NCBI RefSeq assembly: GCF_020682705.1
Contig: NZ_JAGTTN010000002.1
Span: 310,001 to 374,000 of the forward strand
Direction: 5' to 3'
Length of the DNA: 64,000 nucleotides
Origin: Microbacterium allomyrinae
GTDB taxonomy: Bacteria > Actinomycetota > Actinomycetes > Actinomycetales > Microbacteriaceae
The notes below the pieces were generated by a model. The model ran no database searches. It had not been told where the DNA came from and saw only the letters and a list, made by a program, of their open reading frames with translations. The position numbers and the translations under genes are program-made. Shown here in pieces: positions 47,735-57,666 of the stretch (its first letter is position 1; every line of letters starts with the position of its first letter).

Positions 47735-49473
47735 CAGCGGTCTCCCTCCTTGGCGGTCGAGGCGGATGTGGAACTGTCTTTCACACCGGCGCCTGCCAGC
47801 TCCGCCTGCTTGCGCTCGGCGATGGTCTGGCGGCGCTCGGCTTCTCCGCGCGACTTGGCGGCGCGGCGACCCGCGGCCGTGTCGGCGGTTGCTGCGGCCG
47901 GGGCGCGGAACTGCGCCCTGCCGCGGTACACGGCGCCGAGGGCCGTCGGATCGAGGCCCGAGAGCGGATGCCCCGAACCGAAGAACTTCGTGCGCGCCAG
48001 CAGCTGCATCACCGGGTGGGTGAACAGGATGAAGATGAGCACGTCGATCGCGGTGGTGAGCCCCAGAGTGAAGGCGAAGCCCTTCACCGTGGAGTCGGCC
48101 AGGATGTAGAGCACGACGGCGGCGAGGATGTTGATCGACTTCGAGATGTAGATGGTGCGCTTCGCGCGCCCCCAGCCGTCCTCGACGGCGCTCGTGATCG
48201 ACTTTCCGTCGCGCATCTCGTCTCGGATGCGTTCGAAGTAGACGATGAACGAGTCCGCGGTGAAGCCGATCGTCACGATGAGTCCGGCGACACCGGCGAG
48301 CGACAGGCGGAAGCCCATGCGCCAGGCCAGGATGCACAGTGTGAGGTAGGTGAGCACACCCATCACGACGAGCGAGGCGATGATGACGAAGCCGAGCGCG
48401 CGATACACGATGAGCGAGTAGATCGCGACGAGAGCGAGTCCGATGAGACCCGCGATCAGCCCGATCTGCAGCTGCTGCGAGCCGAGGGTCGCCGAGATCG
48501 AGTTCGAGCTCTCGACGGTGAAGCTGAGGGGAAGAGCGCCGTACTTGAGCTGGTCGGCCAGGGTCTTCGCGGTCTCCTGCGTGAAGCTGCCGGTGATGCT
48601 CGGCTTGCCGTCGAGGATGACGCCGTTCATTGACGGCGCCGACAGCACGGAGCCGTCGAGGACGAAGGCGAACTGGTTCAGCGGCGCGGTCGCACCGTAC
48701 AGGCGCTGGCTGATCTCGCCGAAGGTCGTGGTGCCCTCCGCGTCGAACTGGAGGTTGACCGCCCACTGGTTGTTGGTCTGCTGCAGGCCGAAGGTCGCAT
48801 CGTCGATCGACGAGCCGTCGAGTTCGACGGGACCGAGGATGTACTTCACCGTGCCACTGGCATCGCACGTGATCAGCGGTTCGTCGGCGGGGGCGTTCGC
48901 GGGGTCGTTCGCGGGGTCGGCGCAGTCATACGCCAGGAACTGCGCGTACAGCGCGTCGGTGATCCAGTTCGGGTCGCTGCCGTTCGTCGGCGCCACGGTC
49001 GGCGTCGCGTTGAGCGCCGGGTCGGGGGTGGGGTACGGCGTGGCGCTGCCGTCCTCACCGACGAAAGACGTGGCGGGGTCGCCCGTGTAGAGCACGGCAC
49101 GCAGTTGGAGCTGGGCGGACGCCTCGATCCGGTTGCGGGTCTCCTCGTCGGCTTGACCGGGGATCTGCACGACGATCTGGTTGCCGGCCTGCGTGGTGAC
49201 GTCCGCCTCGCCGACGCCGGACGCGTCGACGCGCTGACGGATGATCGTGACCGCCTGCTGCATCTGCTCGCTCGTCGGCTCGACGCCGTCCGCCGTCTGG
49301 GCCTCGAGGACGATCTGCGTGCCGCCCTGGAGGTCGAGGGCGAGCTCAGGGGTCCACGAGCTCTCGCTGAAGACGTGGACGCCGAGCGCGTTGATTCCGA
49401 ACAGGATGGTCGTGATGGCGAGAAGGCCGGTGAGGGCGCGCCACGCATGCCGGACGGGAGTGGATGTCGCCAC
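47734..49473 (-). CDS. secD: Protein translocase subunit SecD
   Basis: Partner of SecF. The 579-residue protein has one N-terminal span, a long outer region (about 35-330) with LALDLQGGTQIVLEA (P1 head region) and IRQRVDASGVGEADV, then five spans; the membrane part has the conserved IGFTADSFIVYFERIRDE. The insert around residues 150-220, rich in Pro/Asn/Thr and with a likely disulphide pair (ACDCAD region), is long for the family. GTG start at 49473. It follows yajC by 45 bp. Confidence 0.95.
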   Translation of the reverse strand: MATSTPVRHAWRALTGLLAITTILFGINALGVHVFSESSWTPELALDLQGGTQIVLEAQTADGVEPTSEQMQQAVTIIRQRVDASGVGEADVTTQAGNQIVVQIPGQADEETRNRIEASAQLQLRAVLYTGDPATSFVGEDGSATPYPTPDPALNATPTVAPTNGSDPNWITDALYAQFLAYDCADPANDPANAPADEPLITCDASGTVKYILGPVELDGSSIDDATFGLQQTNNQWAVNLQFDAEGTTTFGEISQRLYGATAPLNQFAFVLDGSVLSAPSMNGVILDGKPSITGSFTQETAKTLADQLKYGALPLSFTVESSNSISATLGSQQLQIGLIAGLIGLALVAIYSLIVYRALGFVIIASLVVMGVLTYLTLCILAWRMGFRLSLAGVAGLIVTIGFTADSFIVYFERIRDEMRDGKSITSAVEDGWGRAKRTIYISKSINILAAVVLYILADSTVKGFAFTLGLTTAIDVLIFILFTHPVMQLLARTKFFGSGHPLSGLDPTALGAVYRGRAQFRAPAAATADTAAGRRAAKSRGEAERRQTIAERKQAELAGAGVKDSSTSASTAKEGDR

Positions 49474-49518
49474 GTCTTCGCTTTCTGCAGATGCCCTTGC
49501 GGGCAGAGGGTCAGACGG

Positions 49519-49962
49519 TCAGTCTCGCGACTTGGGGCCGGCGTCGGGGTCGGTGTCGTCGGTCGCGGCGGCGTTGTGGTCGTCGCTCACCGAGGTGATG
49601 TCGCCGTTGGCGACGCCCTCCGCGTATTCGGCGTGGCTCTCTTCGGCCGCGAGGTAATCGTCTTCGGTGACGGCACCGATCGTCGGGTTGACGACGCGGA
49701 GGATGGACTGGCTGTGGACCTTGATCTCGACACCGGGAGCGAGTTCGACGATCGCGGGCTGGTCGAGGTTCTCGGGGTCGTACGAGATGATCGTGCCGTA
49801 GAGACCACCCTGCAGCAGTACCTCGGCGCCGGGAACCGTCTGGCGGGCGCGCTCTTCCTGTTCGTGCTTCTGCTTCTGCATGCGTCGACGCGAGCTCCAG
49901 AACATGAAGACCAGGAGGACGACCAAAAGGATGATCAGGCCGTAGTTGCTCAAGAAATCCAT
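49519..49962 (-). CDS. yajC: Preprotein translocase subunit YajC
   Basis: Small SecDF accessory subunit. The 147-residue protein has one span (about 5-24), a basic segment RRRMQKQKHEQEERARQTV, and the YajC core LQGGLYGTIISYDPENLDQPAIVELAPGVEIKV (about 53-85, in parts), with an acidic C-terminal tail of about 40 residues that E. coli YajC lacks. First of yajC-secD-secF. ATG at 49962. Confidence 0.92.
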   Translation of the reverse strand: MDFLSNYGLIILLVVLLVFMFWSSRRRMQKQKHEQEERARQTVPGAEVLLQGGLYGTIISYDPENLDQPAIVELAPGVEIKVHSQSILRVVNPTIGAVTEDDYLAAEESHAEYAEGVANGDITSVSDDHNAAATDDTDPDAGPKSRD

Positions 49963-50043
49963 GGAGCCGGGTGCACCTTTCGGGTCAGGCGCGCCAGGGC
50001 GGCACTGCCTTGCATGAGGGGGGTGGGCGAAAGCCTTCAGTGA

Positions 50044-51072
50044 TTATAGGTCATCGATACCCAGCACCGAGTCGACCGTCGGCACGCCGAGGTGCGCATA
50101 GGCAACCGGCATGGCGATACGGCCGCGCGGAGTGCGCCCCATGAACCCGATCCGCACGAGGTACGGTTCGACCACCGACTCGATCGTATCGGCCTCCTCG
50201 CCGACGGTCACGGCGAGTGTGCCGAGACCGACGGGACCGCCGCGGAATCGTCGCACGAGAGCATCGAGCACCGCACGGTCGAGTCGGTCCAGGCCGATCG
50301 CATCGACGTCGTACAACTCCAATGCGGCGTCGACGATCGCGGCGTCCGCGGCCCGGCCGTTGCCGTGCACGATGCTGTAGTCGCGGACGCGGCGCAGCAG
50401 TCGGTTCGCGATGCGGGGCGTGCCGCGCGATCGCCGTGCGATCTCGGCGCGCGGGCCCGGCGGAACGGCGATTCCCAGCATGGCGGCGGAACGTTCGATC
50501 ACGCGCTCGAGCTCTTCGGGCTCGTAGTACTCGAGGTGGGCCGTGAACCCGAAGCGATCCCGCAGCGGGTTGGGGAGCATCCCCGAGCGGGTGGTCGCGC
50601 CGACGAGCGTGAACGGCGCGAGATCCAGCGGAATGCTGGTCGCCCCTGCGCCCTTGCCGACCATGATGTCGATGCGGAAATCCTCCATCGCCAGGTACAG
50701 CATCTCTTCGGCCGAGCGCGCCATGCGATGCACCTCGTCGATGAACAGGACTTCGCCCGGCATGAGGCTGGACAACAGGGCCGCGAGGTCGCCCGCGTGC
50801 TGGATCGCCGGCCCGCTCGACATGCGGAGGGGTCGGCCCACCTCGTGGGCCACGATCATCGCGAGGGTGGTCTTACCGAGACCCGGCGGGCCTGACAGCA
50901 GGATGTGGTCGGCTGATCGCTGCTGGATCCGCGCGGCGTCCAGCAGCAGCTGCATCTGCCCGCGGACCTTCTGCTGTCCGATGAACTCCGCGAGCGATGC
51001 CGGTCGCAGCGCGCCCTCGATCGCGAGTTCGGTCTCGTCGACCGGCTCCCCCGTCTCTCGCACGTCATCCAC
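50044..51072 (-). CDS. ruvB: Holliday junction branch-migration helicase RuvB
   Basis: Hexameric AAA+ motor that drives branch migration with RuvA. The 342-residue protein has Walker [12 protein letters not shown] (about 62-72), Walker [11 protein letters not shown], sensor 1 GATTRSG, and the C-terminal winged helix. GTG at 51072 overlaps the ruvA stop by 8 bp; the first family-like segment begins right after. Part of ruvC-ruvA-ruvB. Confidence 0.96.
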   Translation of the reverse strand: MDDVRETGEPVDETELAIEGALRPASLAEFIGQQKVRGQMQLLLDAARIQQRSADHILLSGPPGLGKTTLAMIVAHEVGRPLRMSSGPAIQHAGDLAALLSSLMPGEVLFIDEVHRMARSAEEMLYLAMEDFRIDIMVGKGAGATSIPLDLAPFTLVGATTRSGMLPNPLRDRFGFTAHLEYYEPEELERVIERSAAMLGIAVPPGPRAEIARRSRGTPRIANRLLRRVRDYSIVHGNGRAADAAIVDAALELYDVDAIGLDRLDRAVLDALVRRFRGGPVGLGTLAVTVGEEADTIESVVEPYLVRIGFMGRTPRGRIAMPVAYAHLGVPTVDSVLGIDDL

Positions 51073-51688
51073 CGACCGTCTCCTTCCGTGCGGGGCCGAG
51101 AGCGGCGAGCGTGAGGCGCAGCAAGGCGGGCACCGAGGTGCGGTCCGACTCGCCGGCGTCGCTTGCCACGGTCTCGACGGCGTCGACCGCGATGCGCTCC
51201 GACCAGCCCAGACCCACCAGTGCCTGCACGACCTGTGCGGGCACCGCAGGGGTGCCCGCGGCATCAGGGCCGGACGCGGCCGGTCGTGTGGACACGATCT
51301 TGCCCGCCAGTTGCAGCACGATCAGCTTCGCCGTCTTCGGCCCGATGCCCGAGACGCGTCGGAACGGCGCGTCGTCGTCGGCCGAGACGGCATCCGCGAT
51401 CTGTGCCACCGAGAGCGTCGCCAGCACGCCGAGCGCGGACTTCGGCCCGACGCCGGTGACACCGAGCAGGAGTGTGAAGACCGCGAGCTCGTCGCGGGAT
51501 TCGAACCCGAAGAGTGACAGAGAGTCCTCGCGCACGATGAGCGTCGTATGCAGGGTCACGGGCTCGCCGAGGTGGGTCGCGCGCGCGATCTGGGGCGTGA
51601 CGGCGACGTGCAGTCCGACGCCGCCCACCTCGACCACGACGGAATCCGCATCGATGTGCACGGCGGTGCCGCGGACGGAGGAGATCAT
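51065..51688 (-). CDS. ruvA: Holliday junction binding protein RuvA
   Basis: Tetramer that holds the four-way junction. The 207-residue protein has the N-terminal OB domain ([25 protein letters not shown]), the two helix-hairpin-helix motifs ([36 protein letters not shown]) and domain III ([18 protein letters not shown]). ATG at 51688; 46 bp after the ruvC stop. Confidence 0.96.
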   Translation of the reverse strand: MISSVRGTAVHIDADSVVVEVGGVGLHVAVTPQIARATHLGEPVTLHTTLIVREDSLSLFGFESRDELAVFTLLLGVTGVGPKSALGVLATLSVAQIADAVSADDDAPFRRVSGIGPKTAKLIVLQLAGKIVSTRPAASGPDAAGTPAVPAQVVQALVGLGWSERIAVDAVETVASDAGESDRTSVPALLRLTLAALGPARKETVGG

Positions 51689-51734
51689 ACGTCGAGCCTA
51701 CGGCCGTCGTTCGGAGCTTTGTTCGAGCGACACG

Positions 51735-52313
51735 CTAGCGACGTGCTCCGCGCTCGGCGTCGGCCCAGGCCCGCTGCGCCGGAGTGAGCGGCCCGGATGC
51801 CGCGGAGACCGCGCCTCCGCCGCGCCACGCATGACAGAGTGCGAGGGCGAGCGCGTCGGCCGCGTCGGCGGGTTTGGGCAGCTCGTCGAGTCGCAGCACG
51901 CGTGCCACCATCGCCTGCACCTGCCGCTTGTCGGCGGAGCCGTAGCCGGTGATCGCGGCCTTCACCTCGGACGGCGTATGCGTCGCCGCCGGCAGCCCGC
52001 GCTCCCCCGCGATCAGGAGAGCGATGCCGCTGGCCTGTGCCGTTCCCATGACCGTCGAGCGGTTGTGCTGGGCGAAGACGCGCTCGACTGCGACGACATC
52101 GGGATGGTGCGCGTCGACCACGGCGCGCAGGCCTGCGGCGATCAGCGCGAGTCGTGCCTCGATCGGATCGCCGGGATCGGATCGCACGACGCCCACATAG
52201 ACGAGCCGTGCGGAGCGATCGGGTGCGACGTCTACGACGCCTACGCCGCACCGGGTCAGGCCCGGGTCGATGCCGAGGACGCGGAGGGAACCGCGGGAGG
52301 AGACGGGCGTCAC
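51735..52313 (-). CDS. ruvC: Crossover junction endodeoxyribonuclease RuvC
   Basis: Resolves Holliday junctions by symmetric nicking. The 192-residue protein shows the acidic active-site residues in [23 protein letters not shown] and [18 protein letters not shown] start at 52313. Downstream of the yebC-type gene by 68 bp; gene order yebC-ruvC-ruvA-ruvB is conserved in actinobacteria. Confidence 0.95.
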   Translation of the reverse strand: MTPVSSRGSLRVLGIDPGLTRCGVGVVDVAPDRSARLVYVGVVRSDPGDPIEARLALIAAGLRAVVDAHHPDVVAVERVFAQHNRSTVMGTAQASGIALLIAGERGLPAATHTPSEVKAAITGYGSADKRQVQAMVARVLRLDELPKPADAADALALALCHAWRGGGAVSAASGPLTPAQRAWADAERGARR

Positions 52314-52381
52314 TCCCCCACGGTAGGCGAGTGCCCGGATGCCGCGGCGCAGGCGCGCCCGCCCGCGGGATCCGTCACTGA

Positions 52382-53146
52382 TCAGTCGTTGTCGTCGTTT
52401 TCGAGCTCGGCCTGCACTTCAGGCGTGAGGTCGAAGTTGCTGAACACGTTCTGCACGTCGTCGCTGTCTTCGAGCGCATCGATGAGGCGGAAGATCTTGC
52501 GCGCGGTGTCGGCATCGATCTCGATCTTGAGATCGGGGACGAACTCGATGTCGGCCGACTCGTAGTCGATCCCGGCGTCCTGCAGCGCGGAGCGCACGGT
52601 GACGAGGTCGGAGGCTTCGGTGACGACCTCGAACCCTTGCGGGTGCGCCTCGACCTCTTCGGCGCCTGCCTCGAGCACGGCGAGCATCACGTCATCCTCG
52701 GTGGTGCCTTCGCCCGAGACGATGATGACGCCCTTGCGTGAGAAGTTGTAGGCCACGCTGCCGGGGTCTGCCAGCGTTCCGCCGTTGCGGCTGAGGGCGG
52801 TACGCACCTCGGCGGCGGCGCGGTTCTTGTTGTCGGTCAGACACTCGATCATGAGTGCGACGCCGTTGGGACCGTAGCCCTCGTACATGATCGACGTGTA
52901 CTCGACGGCGTCGCCGCCGATTCCCGCTCCGCGCTTGATCGCGCGGTCGATGTTGTCGTTCGGGACCGAGGTCTTCTTCGCCTTCTGCACGGCGTCGTAC
53001 AGGGTCGGGTTGCCCGACAGGTCGGCGCCGCCGAGCTTCGCAGCGACTTCGATGTTCTTGATGAGCTTCGCGAACGACTTCGCACGACGGCCGTCGATGA
53101 CCGCCTTCTTGTGCTTGGTCGTCGCCCACTTGGAATGCCCGGACAT
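52382..53146 (-). CDS. YebC/PmpR-family transcriptional regulatory protein
   Basis: A 254-residue TACO1/YebC-family protein: [23 protein letters not shown] at the start, [14 protein letters not shown], and the acidic middle and C-terminal domains. Members act as DNA-binding regulators or in relieving ribosome stalling at proline-rich sites; the exact role here is unknown. The AGGAGG just upstream of ATG 53146 sets the start. It lies between pdxT and ruvC, as in mycobacteria. Confidence 0.93.
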   Translation of the reverse strand: MSGHSKWATTKHKKAVIDGRRAKSFAKLIKNIEVAAKLGGADLSGNPTLYDAVQKAKKTSVPNDNIDRAIKRGAGIGGDAVEYTSIMYEGYGPNGVALMIECLTDNKNRAAAEVRTALSRNGGTLADPGSVAYNFSRKGVIIVSGEGTTEDDVMLAVLEAGAEEVEAHPQGFEVVTEASDLVTVRSALQDAGIDYESADIEFVPDLKIEIDADTARKIFRLIDALEDSDDVQNVFSNFDLTPEVQAELENDDND

Positions 53147-53225
53147 GGTCCTCCTGATTTGCGCGTCGGCGGATCCTCGGCCGACGCCGTTCGCTCGCCG
53201 GCACCACATCCACCGACGGACCATT

Positions 53226-53828
53226 CTAAGACAGTCGGGCGTCCACCATGTCGAGGAACAGCCGGTGGAACCGGTGCTCGCCCGTGACCTCGGGGTGGAA
53301 TGACGTTCCCAGCAGGGATCCCGCTCGCACGGCGACGACGCGTCCGTCCGCCAGCGTCGCGAGGCGCTGCACTCCGTCACCGGTGGCCTCCACGAGGGGG
53401 GCGCGGATGAAGACCGCGTGCACCGACGGCGGTCCGAGGACCGGGATGTCGAGATCGACCTCGAACGAGTCGACCTGGCTGCCGAAGGCGTTCCGCCGCA
53501 CCGTCACATCGAGTCCGCCGAAGGTCTGCTGCCCTTCGATCCCGTCCACGATGCGGTCCGCGAGCAGGATCAGCCCTGCGCAGGTGCCGTACACGGGCAG
53601 ACCCGCGTCGATCGCGTCGCGGATCGGCTCTCGCATGCCGAAGGCGCGCGACAGCTTGTCGATGACGCTCGATTCGCCGCCCGGGAGCACGAGGCCGTCG
53701 ACCTGGGCGAGCTCGGACGGGCGGCGCACCAGGGAGACCTCCGCGCCCAGTGCAGCGAGGACGTGCGCGTGCTCGCGCACGTCCCCCTGCAGCGCGAGAA
53801 CCCCGACGCGCGGTCGAGGTGTCGTCAC
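53226..53828 (-). CDS. pdxT: Pyridoxal 5'-phosphate synthase glutaminase subunit
   Basis: Supplies ammonia to PdxS for direct PLP synthesis. The 200-residue class I amidotransferase has the catalytic cysteine in [11 protein letters not shown] (about 82-92) and the His-Glu pair in [14 protein letters not shown] (about 175-190). [12 protein letters not shown] is also typical. GTG at 53828 overlaps the pdxS stop as GTGA. Confidence 0.95.
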   Translation of the reverse strand: MTTPRPRVGVLALQGDVREHAHVLAALGAEVSLVRRPSELAQVDGLVLPGGESSVIDKLSRAFGMREPIRDAIDAGLPVYGTCAGLILLADRIVDGIEGQQTFGGLDVTVRRNAFGSQVDSFEVDLDIPVLGPPSVHAVFIRAPLVEATGDGVQRLATLADGRVVAVRAGSLLGTSFHPEVTGEHRFHRLFLDMVDARLS

Positions 53829-54715
53829 CAGCCGCGCTCGGCGAGACGGTGCGGTGCGGGAAGGTCGCTGACGTTGATGCCGACCATGGCCTCGCCGAGG
53901 CCCCGCGACACCTCCGCGATGACCTTCGCGTCGTCGTAGAACGTCGTCGCCTTCACGATCGCGGCCGCGCGCTCGGCCGGGTTTCCCGACTTGAAGATGC
54001 CAGACCCGACGAAGACGCCGTCCGCGCCGAGCTGCATCATCATGGCCGCATCGGCGGGAGTCGCGACGCCGCCGGCGACGAACAGCACCACCGGAAGCTT
54101 GCCGGTCTCGGCGATCTCGGCGACGAGCTCGTACGGCGCCTGCAGCTCCTTGGCGGCGACATACAGCTCGTCCTTCGTCATCGAGCGCAGGACGTTGATC
54201 TCGCTGTGGATCTTGCGGATGTGCTTGGTCGCCTCCGAGACGTCGCCCGTGCCGGCCTCGCCCTTCGAGCGGATCATCGCAGCGCCTTCGTTGATGCGGC
54301 GGAGCGCCTCGCCGAGGTTGGTCGCACCGCAGACGAACGGGACGGTGAAGCCCCACTTGTCGATGTGGTTGACGTAATCGGCCGGCGAGAGCACCTCGGA
54401 CTCGTCGATGTAGTCGACACCGAGCTCCTGCAGAACCTGGGCTTCGACGAAGTGGCCGATGCGGGCCTTGGCCATCACCGGAATCGAGACGGCCTCGATG
54501 ATGCCGTCGATCATGTCGGGGTCGCTCATGCGCGACACGCCGCCCTGGGCGCGGATGTCTGCGGGAACCCGCTCGAGCGCCATGACGGCGACGGCGCCGG
54601 CGTCCTCGGCGATCTTGGCCTGCTCGACGGTGACGACGTCCATGATGACGCCGCCCTTCAGCATCTCGGCGAGGCCGCGCTTGACGCGGTTGGTTCCCGT
54701 GTCGGGGGTAGTCAC
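53825..54715 (-). CDS. pdxS: Pyridoxal 5'-phosphate synthase subunit PdxS
   Basis: Synthase barrel that makes PLP from ribose 5-phosphate, glyceraldehyde 3-phosphate and ammonia. About 296 residues with [44 protein letters not shown] (in parts; the catalytic lysines are in these strands), [11 protein letters not shown], and [17 protein letters not shown] take the GTG at 54715 because AAAGGGA lies just upstream; upstream codons are not family-like. It is divergent from the MocR-type gene; the palindrome at 54775 lies between. Confidence 0.95.
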   Translation of the reverse strand: MTTPDTGTNRVKRGLAEMLKGGVIMDVVTVEQAKIAEDAGAVAVMALERVPADIRAQGGVSRMSDPDMIDGIIEAVSIPVMAKARIGHFVEAQVLQELGVDYIDESEVLSPADYVNHIDKWGFTVPFVCGATNLGEALRRINEGAAMIRSKGEAGTGDVSEATKHIRKIHSEINVLRSMTKDELYVAAKELQAPYELVAEIAETGKLPVVLFVAGGVATPADAAMMMQLGADGVFVGSGIFKSGNPAERAAAIVKATTFYDDAKVIAEVSRGLGEAMVGINVSDLPAPHRLAERGW

Positions 54716-54774
54716 GAGGGGTCCCTTTCGATGGGTCGCGCGGTGCGCGCGGGCGGTGCGGACAATGCGAGCCA

Positions 54775-54788
54775 TTGGCCTAGGCCAA
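54775..54788. promoter_or_regulatory. Perfect 14-bp palindrome between pdxS and the MocR-type gene
   Basis: TTGGCCTAGGCCAA is an exact palindrome placed 37 bp before the MocR-type ATG and 59 bp before the pdxS GTG. A -10-like TACACT lies at 54810-54815, so the palindrome would sit near the -35 region for the regulator. It is a candidate operator for the MocR-type protein or another dimeric regulator; binding is inferred. Confidence 0.5.
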
Positions 54789-54825
54789 AAGATATCATGT
54801 ACCGCGCCCTACACTCGGGAAGGCG

Positions 54826-56196
54826 ATGGACCACGAGATGAACCACGAGATCACCGGCGGCTCAGCGGCCGAGATCGCCGACAGCCTGCGCGCGCTCCTC
54901 GAGCGCGGCACGCTGCGCGCCGGCGACTCCTTGCCGCCCGTGCGGGCACTGGCGGAGAGTCTGGGCGTCAACCGCAACACCGTCGTCGCGGCGTATCGCC
55001 AGCTCGCGCAGGCCGGCGTGATCATCGCGCGAGGGCGCGGCGGCACCCGGGTCGTCGACCGCGCGCCCGTCGCCCAGGAGGGCTTCGCCGGTGACAGCGT
55101 GCTGCGCGATGTCGGGACCGGCAACCCCGATCCCGATCTCATCCCCGATCCGCTGCACGCTCTGGCGAGCATGGCCGGGCGCCCGGTTCTCTACGGCGAG
55201 CCGGTCATCGACCCCGACCTGGAGCACTGGGCGCACACATGGATGAGCGACGGCCTCGCGCCGGCCGCGTCGATGCGACTCACGATCACGAGCGGTGCTG
55301 CCGATGCCGTCGAGCGGCTGTTCGCGCAGGCGCTGACGCGCGACGACGCCGTCGCGCTCGAGGACCCGTGCTTCCTCGCGAGCATTCACACCGTCCGCCT
55401 CGGCGGATATCGCCCTGTCGCTGTGCCGGTCGATGAGGAGGGGATGACGGTCGCCGGTCTCCGCGCGGCACTCGCGCAGGGTGTGCGAGCGGTCGTCTGC
55501 ACGCCTCGGGCGCAGAACCCGACCGGTGCGAGCCTCACCGCCCGACGCGCGGCCGACCTGCGCGACGTGCTGCGCGAGCACCCCTACGTCCTGGTGATCG
55601 AGGACGATCACTTCTCGATGCTCTCCCGCCGCGAGTACCACTCGCTGATCGGGCCGGACCATCGCCGCTGGGCGCTGATCCGATCGGTCTCGAAGTTCCT
55701 CGGACCCGACATGTGCCTCGCGGTGACGGCATCCGATCCCGAGACGGCAGAGCGTCTCGCGATGCGCCTCACTCCCGGCACCACGTGGGTGAGTCACCTC
55801 CTGCAGCGGCTCACTCACTCGCTGGTCACGGATCCCGAGGTGATGGCGGCGATCGAGGCCGCCGCGGGCCACTATGCCGCGCGCAACGCCGCCTTCGCCG
55901 AACGGCTGACGTCACACGGCCTTGCGACCGAGGCCAGCGACGGTCTCAACCTCTGGGTGCGTCTGCCCGTCGCGGCCCGAGCCGTCTCGGAGCAGCTGAT
56001 GCGGCGCGGATGGCTGGCACGCACGGGTGACGAGTTCGTCCTCGGCGCGGTACCTGTGGCGTCCCAGCGCCTCCGGCTCACGGTGCACGACCTCGACGAT
56101 GCCGACACCGAGCAGCTCGCCGCCGATATCGCGGCGGCCGTGCGGGCGGTGCGCGGACGGACCGCGACGGTGGGAAGTGGCATGATCGAGCGGTGA
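54826..56196 (+). CDS. MocR/GntR-type PLP-binding transcriptional regulator
   Basis: A 456-residue protein: N-terminal GntR winged helix-turn-helix (about 15-75, LPPVRALAESLGVNRNTVVAAYRQLAQAGVI), then a fold-type I aminotransferase-like domain with PLP lysine in RSVSKFLGPD (about 292). Such proteins (PdxR, PtsJ) sense PLP and control B6 genes. Its 3' end overlaps pdxY by 4 bp and it is divergent from pdxST, which supports that role. ATG at 54826 lies about 10 bp after a TACACT box, giving a near-leaderless mRNA; an ATG four codons later is an alternative. Confidence 0.9.
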   Translation: MDHEMNHEITGGSAAEIADSLRALLERGTLRAGDSLPPVRALAESLGVNRNTVVAAYRQLAQAGVIIARGRGGTRVVDRAPVAQEGFAGDSVLRDVGTGNPDPDLIPDPLHALASMAGRPVLYGEPVIDPDLEHWAHTWMSDGLAPAASMRLTITSGAADAVERLFAQALTRDDAVALEDPCFLASIHTVRLGGYRPVAVPVDEEGMTVAGLRAALAQGVRAVVCTPRAQNPTGASLTARRAADLRDVLREHPYVLVIEDDHFSMLSRREYHSLIGPDHRRWALIRSVSKFLGPDMCLAVTASDPETAERLAMRLTPGTTWVSHLLQRLTHSLVTDPEVMAAIEAAAGHYAARNAAFAERLTSHGLATEASDGLNLWVRLPVAARAVSEQLMRRGWLARTGDEFVLGAVPVASQRLRLTVHDLDDADTEQLAADIAAAVRAVRGRTATVGSGMIER

Positions 56197-57044
56197 AGAT
56201 CCTCTCGATCCAGTCCGCGGTGGCCTTCGGTCACGTCGGCAATTCGGCCGCCGTCTTCCCGCTCCAGCGCATCGGCGTCGAGGTCATGCCCGTGTACACG
56301 GTGAACTTCTCCAACCACACCGGCTACGGCGCGTGGCGCGGACCGCTCATCAGCCCCGACGACGTCCGCGACGTCATCCTGGGTATCGAGGAGCGCGGGG
56401 TGCTCCCCCAGATCGACGTCGTGCTGTCCGGCTACCAGGGCGGGGAGGGCATCGCGGACGTGATCCTCGACGCGGTGTCTCGTGTCAAAGCGGCCAACCC
56501 GTCCGCCGTGTACGCGTGCGACCCGGTGATGGGCAATGCCACGTCGGGCTGCTTCGTGGCTCCGGCGATCCCCGAGCTGCTGCGCGAGCGCGTCGTTCCG
56601 GCAGCCGACATCATCACCCCGAACCAGTTCGAGCTGGGCTACCTGACCGGCACGACGCCCGACACCCTCGAATCGACGCTCGATGCCGTCGACCGCGTGC
56701 GCACCACCGGCCCCTCGACGGTGCTCGTGACCAGCGTCGAGCGCCCGGATCGGCCCGCAGACACCATCGAGATGCTGGCCGTGGACGACCGCGGCGCGTG
56801 GATCGTGCAGACGCCCCGCATCGCAATGAAGGCCAACGGCTCGGGCGATGTGACGGCCGCTCTGTTCACCGCCCACTACCTGCGCACCGGCGATGCCGCG
56901 GACGCGCTCGCGCGCACGACGTCGAGCGTCTTCGATCTGCTCGAGCGCACGCACGCGTCGGGCGAGCGCGAACTGCAGCTCATCGAGTCGCAGGACGCCT
57001 ATGCGAACCCGCGCCTGCAGTTCGCGGCCCAGCAGGTGCGCTGA
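56193..57044 (+). CDS. pdxY: Pyridoxal kinase (PdxY/PdxK)
   Basis: Phosphorylates pyridoxal/pyridoxine, the B6 salvage route. The 283-residue ribokinase-fold protein has substrate motif SIQSAVAFGHVGNSAAVFPLQ, YACDPVMGN, TPNQFELGYLTG and the catalytic aspartate in ANGSGDVTAALF (about 213-224). GTG start at 56193 overlaps the MocR stop (GTGA). It ends 1 bp before the convergent HIT gene. Confidence 0.94.
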   Translation: MKILSIQSAVAFGHVGNSAAVFPLQRIGVEVMPVYTVNFSNHTGYGAWRGPLISPDDVRDVILGIEERGVLPQIDVVLSGYQGGEGIADVILDAVSRVKAANPSAVYACDPVMGNATSGCFVAPAIPELLRERVVPAADIITPNQFELGYLTGTTPDTLESTLDAVDRVRTTGPSTVLVTSVERPDRPADTIEMLAVDDRGAWIVQTPRIAMKANGSGDVTAALFTAHYLRTGDAADALARTTSSVFDLLERTHASGERELQLIESQDAYANPRLQFAAQQVR

Positions 57045-57045
57045 C

Positions 57046-57666
57046 TCAGGCGTTTCCTGCGCCGGTGCTCCAGGCATCCGAGACCGCACGTCGCACGTCG
57101 CCCAGCAGCTGCGGCAGCGCCTTGGTCTTCGCGATGATCGGGAAGAAGTTGGCATCGGACGCCCAGCGCGGAACGATGTGCTGATGCAGGTGCTCGTCCA
57201 CGCCGGCTCCCGCAACGCTCCCCTGGTTCATGCCGATGTTGAAGCCGTCGCAGCGTGACACCGACCGCAGCACGCGCATACCCTGCTGCGTGAGCTCCGC
57301 GATCTCCGCGACCTCTTCGGCGGTCGCCTGGTCGTAGGTGGCGATGTGCCGGTACGGGCACACCAGCAGGTGGCCTGAGTTGTACGGGAAGAGATTCAGC
57401 AGCGCGTAGGACGTGCGTCCTCGGAAGACGATGAGACCGTCCTCATCGGACTTCTCCGGAGCCTCGCAGAACGGGCAGGCCTTGCGCAGCACTTCGGGAC
57501 CCGCCTGGATGTACGCCATCCGGTGAGGCGTCCACAGTCGCTGAAACTCGTCCGGCACTCCCGGAAGCGTCGCGGCGTCGATGAGCGCCGCGTCTGCGGC
57601 ATCCGTCCCGCTCTCCCCGACGACCTCGGGAGCCGGGACGGTCGCCGCACGCGCGGCGTCGCTCAC
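57046..57666 (-). CDS. HIT-family protein, Ap4A phosphorylase-like
   Basis: A 206-residue HIT protein with the triad [10 protein letters not shown] (about 157-166), an N-terminal CPFC pair (about 65-68) and [16 protein letters not shown]. Its place just after thrS matches the mycobacterial gene shown to be an Ap4A phosphorylase, so hydrolysis or phosphorolysis of dinucleoside polyphosphates is likely; substrate not proven. GTG at 57666 overlaps the thrS stop. The N-terminal 35 residues are Ala-rich and probably disordered. Confidence 0.88.
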   Translation of the reverse strand: MSDAARAATVPAPEVVGESGTDAADAALIDAATLPGVPDEFQRLWTPHRMAYIQAGPEVLRKACPFCEAPEKSDEDGLIVFRGRTSYALLNLFPYNSGHLLVCPYRHIATYDQATAEEVAEIAELTQQGMRVLRSVSRCDGFNIGMNQGSVAGAGVDEHLHQHIVPRWASDANFFPIIAKTKALPQLLGDVRRAVSDAWSTGAGNA

